A stretch of 42,304 nt of DNA from Pseudomonadota bacterium (GTDB lineage Bacteria; Pseudomonadota; Alphaproteobacteria; Rhizobiales; Aestuariivirgaceae): the NCBI GenBank assembly GCA_963205315.1, contig CAUJIO010000071.1, positions 1-42,304 on the forward strand. The letters run 5' to 3'. The notes under the pieces were generated by a model. The model saw nothing but the letters and a program-made list of their open reading frames with translations. It searched no databases and was not told where the DNA came from. Below are positions 38,349 to 42,304 of this stretch, one piece after another; the stretch's first letter is position 1; each line of letters opens with the position of its first letter. The position numbers and the translations under genes were made by a program.

Positions 38349-39143
38349 ATGACGACGATTTCCGATTACAAGAAGATCTTCAATCTTGAGGGCCGCACCG
38401 CCATTGTCACCGGTGGCTCGCGCGGCATCGGCAAGGCGCTGGCCGAAGGCCTCGCCGCCCACGGTGCCGATGTCGCCATCGTCGTGCGCTCGACGGTGGA
38501 CCGCGCCGAGGCGGTGGCCAACGACATCCGCGCAAGTGGCCGCAAGGCCATGGTGATCAAGGCCGATGTGTCGAACGAGGAAGATACCGCGCGGGTTGCC
38601 GCCGAAGTCATCGCCAAGTGGGGCCGCATCGACATTCTCGTCAACAACGCCGGCGTCATCTATCCGGGCAATGCCGAGACCTACAGCCTCGCCGACTGGC
38701 GCCGCACCATGGCCGTCAATCTCGAAGGCGTTTTCCTCATGTCGCAGGCGGCGGGCCTGCAGATGATCAAGCAGAAGAAGGGCTCGATCATCACCATCGG
38801 CTCGATGTCGGGCATCATCGTCAACTGGCCCTTCCGCCACACCGCCTACAATGTCTCGAAGGCGGGCGTACACATGCTGACCAAGGGCCTGGCCACCGAA
38901 TGGGCAGAGCACAACATCCGCGTCAATGCCATTGCCCCCGGCTACATCCGCACCGAACTGACCGACGAAGTCCTGCGCGAGCATCCCGATGTCGTCAACA
39001 ACAAGTGGGCCAAGGACGCGGTGATGAATCGCATCGGGTCTGTAGAGGAGCTGGTCGGCGCCACGGTCTATCTCGCCTCCGATTCGGCCAGCTTCACCAC
39101 CGGCGAGATCGTCACCATTGACGGCGGCCTGACGCTGCGCTGA
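38349..39143 (+). CDS. SDR family oxidoreductase
   Basis: 264 aa. TGGSRGIGKALAEGL (~21), NNAGV (~98), catalytic IGSMSGIIVN and YNVSK, NAIAPGYIRTEL and TTGEIVTIDGGLTLR. The sequence resembles gluconate 5-dehydrogenase, sorbose reductase and glucose-1-dehydrogenase-type SDRs rather than FabG. GAGG lies six bases before the ATG, 36 bases after the alcohol dehydrogenase, so co-transcription is likely. Confidence 0.92.
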   Translation: MTTISDYKKIFNLEGRTAIVTGGSRGIGKALAEGLAAHGADVAIVVRSTVDRAEAVANDIRASGRKAMVIKADVSNEEDTARVAAEVIAKWGRIDILVNNAGVIYPGNAETYSLADWRRTMAVNLEGVFLMSQAAGLQMIKQKKGSIITIGSMSGIIVNWPFRHTAYNVSKAGVHMLTKGLATEWAEHNIRVNAIAPGYIRTELTDEVLREHPDVVNNKWAKDAVMNRIGSVEELVGATVYLASDSASFTTGEIVTIDGGLTLR

Positions 39144-39482
39144 TCGTCTGGCAAATGGTGTTTGCCGGCAGGCCACGGCCTCGCCGGTGCCGCCAAGCTC
39201 GCGTTAAAAAATGCTCCAGAAAATTTGTGGGCATGAAGGACTCCAACCTTCGCCCCGCTGATCAAGAGTCCTATCGGGAACGTTAGATTCATTGCAAGTT
39301 TCCTCCAACCAGCGAGGAAACGTTCTAAGTCACCCAAGCAGATACGAGAGAAAAACCAACTGACGGCGGGCCAGCTCATCTCAGGTCCGCCGCCCGTGTT
39401 GCGAAAGTGTACCACCGTAGCGGCGCAGACCTCGGACCGAAGAGTGAACCGGAATAAACTCTTCAGTCCTGAACGCCACCAC
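39144..39482. other. intergenic region holding a tRNA-Lys relic
   Basis: 339 bases between the SDR stop and the BTAD regulator stop. Apart from the partial tRNA copy at 39228-39270 and a weak six-bp hairpin (39150-39166) I see no coding potential. It reads as less GC-rich than the preceding genes. Confidence 0.6.
39228..39270 (-). repeat. partial tRNA-Lys copy, probable attachment-site relic
   Basis: 43 bases align to 42143-42186 of the tRNA with five substitutions and one gap (38 of 44 columns identical), in the same orientation. The copy runs from the anticodon loop (still CUU) through the T arm to the acceptor end. Two of the changes swap a T-stem pair (GTAGG/CCTAC to GAAGG/CCTTC), so stem pairing is kept. 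The T loop has lost C56 (TTGGAGT). The D arm is absent, so this is not a working tRNA. Confidence 0.75.
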
Positions 39483-41501
39483 TCACTCAGGCAATCCAGC
39501 GAGTCGGAAGGCGTCTGTCCAGAATTTTGCGTCGCCTGGGTTCTTGAATGGCTGGGCTTCCACCCAGCCGCTGATGCGCCAGTGGGGGCTCGTTGCGAGG
39601 AATAGCCTTGCTTCCGCCTGGGCTTCGGACACTCTGCCATCAAGTGCGAGCGCTGCTGCAAGCATACGCCTGGAGGCGCTGCGATAGGTTTCCTCGCGAC
39701 GGAGAGTGACCACGGCATCGGCGTATTGACCGTTGGCAACCTGTGCAGTTCCCGTGATCCAGAAATACCATCCAGGTGGACGTGGATTGAGACGCAATGC
39801 GCGGGCAACAGCCTGCACGGCCTCTTGGGGTTTGCCATTCATAACGTGGAAATACGCAATATCAGCAAACGCATAGGCGTTGTTTGGATTCAACCGGATT
39901 GCAGCATCATACTGTTGCTCTGCCTCGGCCCAGCGGAGATCGTAGAGCAGCATGTAACCGAGCGTGCAGCGAGCGGTCGAGTCATTGGGGTCGATTTCCA
40001 CCGCGCGCTGCGCCAATGCCAAGGCATCGCTCCGGTTGGGCTCCTGCGGCCCGCCCCATAGCTGCCAACCGAATATCATCGTGTTGGCCAACTGCCAGTG
40101 CGCCTCGCAGTAACCAGGATCGAACAGGATCGCGCGTTCCAGAAGCGAACGCGCCTCATCATTGGCAGACTTTGAGATCGACCACTGGTTTCTCGATCGG
40201 ACGCAAAGATCATAAGCTTCGAGATTTGCAGGGCGATAGCGCTCCGGTACAGGACTTACGCCGAGCTTTCCGGAAATTGAACCGACCACGAGGCGTGTGA
40301 CTTCGTCTTGAACTTCAAAAATGTCCGTGAGCTGTCTATCGAAACGTTCGGCCCAGACGTGCATTCCGCTTTCGGCCGCATCGCTCAATTGCACGTTGAT
40401 CCGCAATCGCGTTTCAGAGCGCCGGGCGCTACCTTCCAGAATGTATCTCACGCCAAGATCACGGGCGATCTGACGCACGTCGGTCGGCCTGCCCTTGTAG
40501 GCAGAGGTGGAATTTCGGGCAATGACGAAGAGGCCGGGCACATTGGAGAGGTCGGTTATGATGTCTTCGGTCAGGCCGTCGGTAAAAAACTCCTGCTCCG
40601 GATCGCCACTCATGTTGATGAAGGGCAGCACGGCAATGCTGCCCTTTCCTGTTGTCGCCGTCAGGTTCGAGGGCACGTTCTGGCCAAGGCTGGTGAGTGC
40701 GCTCAAGTAAAGCGGCTCGCCATTTCGCCTCTCGTCCGCAGGAGGTGATCGGCCGGACGTCTCGAGACCTTTGCCAATGCGTTCCTTGAGGTCCTGTGTT
40801 TCCTTGGCCGGTTCGACATTCAGTTCGCGAAACAGGAGTTCCCGGACTCTTTCATACTGCTTGAGCGCCAATCCGTTCTCGCCTGCGTCGCAGTAAGCCT
40901 GCATGAGGATGCGCTGCGAGGATTCGCGCAAGGGATCCAGGGCGACAAGGCGCTCGGCAGCCGCGACCCGGGCCTGGCCAGCCTCCAGTTCTGCGAGCCT
41001 TTCGAACAGCCGAAACTGGGAAGCCACCAGGTGTGAGCGCTCCGCCGCAAGCCATTCGTCGAACTCCTCTTCCCGGATCGCCACGCCGGCCAGTAAATCG
41101 CCTTGGCAGCGTGCGGCGGCATCCCGAAGCACCGCAACATCACTCGACTTCGATCCCGCAACAATTTCAAGACAGTCGACTGTGACGACATCCGTCTGCA
41201 GCCTCAGCGACTCATCGAGGCTGCGGATCAGCTTGCTCCCGTCCGGTCCCAGTTCCTTCCTAAGAACGGCAAGAGACTGCCGCTGGCTGTTTCGCGCCTG
41301 GTCTTCTCCACTCGCACCCCACAGGAGACCTGCGAGGCGTTCTCTGGTCATCGTCTGAGCGGGCGACAGGGCCAGGACTGCAAGCAGGGCTCGGTTCTTC
41401 TTTCCCGTAATTGCAATCGCCTGCCCACCCGGGGCTGTTAGCGAGAATTCGCCCAGCAGGAAAAGCCAGTAACCTGACCAAGTTTCATCATTTTCCCGCA
41501 T
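39483..41501 (-). CDS. BTAD/TolB-like/TPR multidomain regulator
   Basis: 672 aa. N-terminal winged helix (~10-95, NRALLAVLALSPAQTMTRER, then LAGLLWG) is followed by a SARP/AfsR-type BTAD helical domain (~100-245). Then a TolB/FlgO-like segment (~285-410: SIAVLPFINMSGDPEQEFFT, DGLTEDIITDLSN, HVWAERFDRQLTDIF) and TPR repeats (~425-660, for example EIDPNDSTARCTLGYMLLYD and NPNNAYAFADIAYFHVMNG). This architecture is frequent in Rhizobiales as CadC/CyaD-like signalling proteins; the cyclase domain sometimes present is missing. Targets are unknown. It is the only large gene inside the putative tRNA-linked element. Confidence 0.88.
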   Translation of the reverse strand: MRENDETWSGYWLFLLGEFSLTAPGGQAIAITGKKNRALLAVLALSPAQTMTRERLAGLLWGASGEDQARNSQRQSLAVLRKELGPDGSKLIRSLDESLRLQTDVVTVDCLEIVAGSKSSDVAVLRDAAARCQGDLLAGVAIREEEFDEWLAAERSHLVASQFRLFERLAELEAGQARVAAAERLVALDPLRESSQRILMQAYCDAGENGLALKQYERVRELLFRELNVEPAKETQDLKERIGKGLETSGRSPPADERRNGEPLYLSALTSLGQNVPSNLTATTGKGSIAVLPFINMSGDPEQEFFTDGLTEDIITDLSNVPGLFVIARNSTSAYKGRPTDVRQIARDLGVRYILEGSARRSETRLRINVQLSDAAESGMHVWAERFDRQLTDIFEVQDEVTRLVVGSISGKLGVSPVPERYRPANLEAYDLCVRSRNQWSISKSANDEARSLLERAILFDPGYCEAHWQLANTMIFGWQLWGGPQEPNRSDALALAQRAVEIDPNDSTARCTLGYMLLYDLRWAEAEQQYDAAIRLNPNNAYAFADIAYFHVMNGKPQEAVQAVARALRLNPRPPGWYFWITGTAQVANGQYADAVVTLRREETYRSASRRMLAAALALDGRVSEAQAEARLFLATSPHWRISGWVEAQPFKNPGDAKFWTDAFRLAGLPE

Positions 41502-41628
41502 CTTCTAAGGCACGGCATTCATTTTTGATGTGTCCTTGCGCCATTCTAACGCCCGACTATCCACGCAAATTGCGCTTCTGACGTAGTCTTCGTCCATCGA
41601 ATGACAATCCAACGAGAGGAAGACTGCC

Positions 41629-41868
41629 ATGACAATGACCATAACATCAGTTGCAGGAAGGTCCCTAGTTCTTACAAAGCCGTCCTTTCCGACGCTGGTG
41701 AGTATCGCCGACCAGTTCTGGGCGATGGTAACCCCGCGGAGTAACGCAAGGGCACGTACCCAAGAAGCCATCGAGATTCTTCGTGATGCGACAGCGAGTG
41801 CCGAAAGGTGCGAGTGGGCGGAGCGTTATCTTTGCGGAATGGTCGGCGCGAATGAAAGCCGGTATTGA
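41629..41868 (+). CDS. small hypothetical ORF in the element
   Basis: 79 aa (MTMTITSVAGRSLVLTKPSF ...). A good ribosome site (GAGAGGAAG) stands eight bases before the ATG. No known domain is recognised. Its last ~12 codons overlap the integrase remnant in a different frame, and its TGA stop falls in the frame of the remnant's C-terminal part, so the 3' end may be an accidental product of decay. Divergent from the BTAD gene across 127 bases in which I find no clear operator. Confidence 0.4.
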   Translation: MTMTITSVAGRSLVLTKPSFPTLVSIADQFWAMVTPRSNARARTQEAIEILRDATASAERCEWAERYLCGMVGANESRY

Positions 41869-42081
41869 TGGCTGGCCTTCCAAGAACTTCGGGGATCGGC
41901 AGTTTCCCGGCTGGCAAGAGCGGCTTGGACTGAAGCCAAGATTGCAGCTTTGACCGGGCATAGCATGAATAATGTTCGTTCGATCCTTGATGCCAATTAT
42001 CTGCATCGCGATCCGTCTCTAGCCGAGTCCGCCGTCGGCAAGCCCAAAACGAAGAAAGGGCGAACAAAGACTTCCAACTGA
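41831..42081 (+). pseudogene. tyrosine recombinase (integrase) C-terminal remnant, frameshifted
   Basis: One frame reads FAEWSARMKAGIDG (41831-41872). Past a frame change near 41870 another continues LAFQELRGSAVSRLA, IAALTGHSMNNVRSILDANY and LHRDPSLAESAV to a TGA at 42079. The order matches the C-terminal catalytic domain of phage-type integrases (usual TFHDLRGTAVTRLA and ITGHS motifs, Tyr in the HYL position). Box Arg, GHS His and the nucleophile Tyr survive, but the His of HDLR is Gln and the N-terminal two thirds are gone. It cannot act as a recombinase. Confidence 0.75.
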
Positions 42082-42139
42082 CAGCCCAGCCGCTTTTTGA
42101 GCGTCAGACGGTTCAACCGGAAAAGTGCTTTGAAAACAA

Positions 42140-42215
<76 letters not shown>

Positions 42216-42232
42216 GTCCCTTGAGGGACGTA

Positions 42233-42253
42233 CGGCCCCGCGAAACGGGGCCG
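42233..42253. terminator. hairpin upstream of tRNA-Lys
   Basis: Eight perfectly paired bases CGGCCCCG and CGGGGCCG with loop CGAAA. Next to the tRNA there is also GTCCC-TTGA-GGGAC (42216-42229). No T tract follows on either strand, so termination is uncertain; it may belong to the tRNA leader. Confidence 0.35.
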
Positions 42254-42304
42254 ACGGCGGGGTTACTACATTGACTGATGACCCTTGTCTACAGTCTTTT
42301 CCGC

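Noticed and set aside
39150-39166. Hairpin GGCAAA/TTTGCC after the SDR gene as a terminator
   Set aside because: Only six pairs and no T tract follows; too weak to call.
39228-39270. A second functional tRNA-Lys
   Set aside because: It lacks the D arm and the 5' acceptor strand, and the T loop and acceptor end are damaged.

Overview
This 42.3 kb window looks like chromosomal DNA of an alphaproteobacterium, most likely Hyphomicrobiales (rhizobia-like). The reasons are a recA-alaS neighbourhood, a GTTC-N7-GTTC type SOS box upstream of recA, a CckA cell-cycle kinase, a DUF2852 protein and high G+C with strong codon bias. I cannot name genus or species from sequence alone.

Layout. (1) 1-4863, minus strand: a run of related sensor-kinase genes. 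There is a PAS-PAS histidine kinase, a membrane histidine kinase, a paralogue that has lost its phospho-acceptor and ATP-binding parts, and a partial HATPase tail leaving the window. No response regulator is in view. (2) 4964-7120: small housekeeping genes (GFA-fold protein, DUF6356, Lrp/AsnC regulator with a small phosphatase-like gene, ATC-hydrolase-like protein). (3) 7125-11307: alaS and recA with terminator hairpins and SOS boxes. (4) 11384-15900: cckA with a coupled unknown gene, a small secreted protein, a FliO-like protein and DUF2852. (5) 16060-19824: four genes joined by 4-base overlaps: PPi-dependent phosphofructokinase, cytochrome c, N-acetylmuramidase-like protein, glucuronate isomerase. 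(6) 19836-22067: modB-modC and a convergent short modE, with a ModE-type operator before modB and a second, weaker one after modC; no modA is present. (7) 22205-25400: Crp/Fnr regulator plus CHASE2 adenylate/guanylate cyclase, convergent with a FecR-domain protein. (8) 25580-28880: a large RTX repeat protein and two small conserved genes. (9) 28883-34762: fatty acid desaturase, a sugar-type catabolic locus (TIM-barrel epimerase divergent from Gfo/Idh/MocA and two SDR genes), and rsgA. (10) 34797-39143: GntR regulator with a GMC oxidoreductase, divergent from an iron-containing alcohol dehydrogenase and an SDR.

(11) 39228-42215 is the most distinctive region. An intact tRNA-Lys(CUU) gene at the right has a degenerate direct copy of its 3' half about 2.9 kb away. 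Between the two lie a BTAD/TolB/TPR regulator, a small ORF and the decayed C-terminus of a tyrosine recombinase next to the tRNA. This is the expected shape of an old, shrunken tRNA-integrated element.

Functional statements rest on motifs read by eye and family knowledge; no database search was run.
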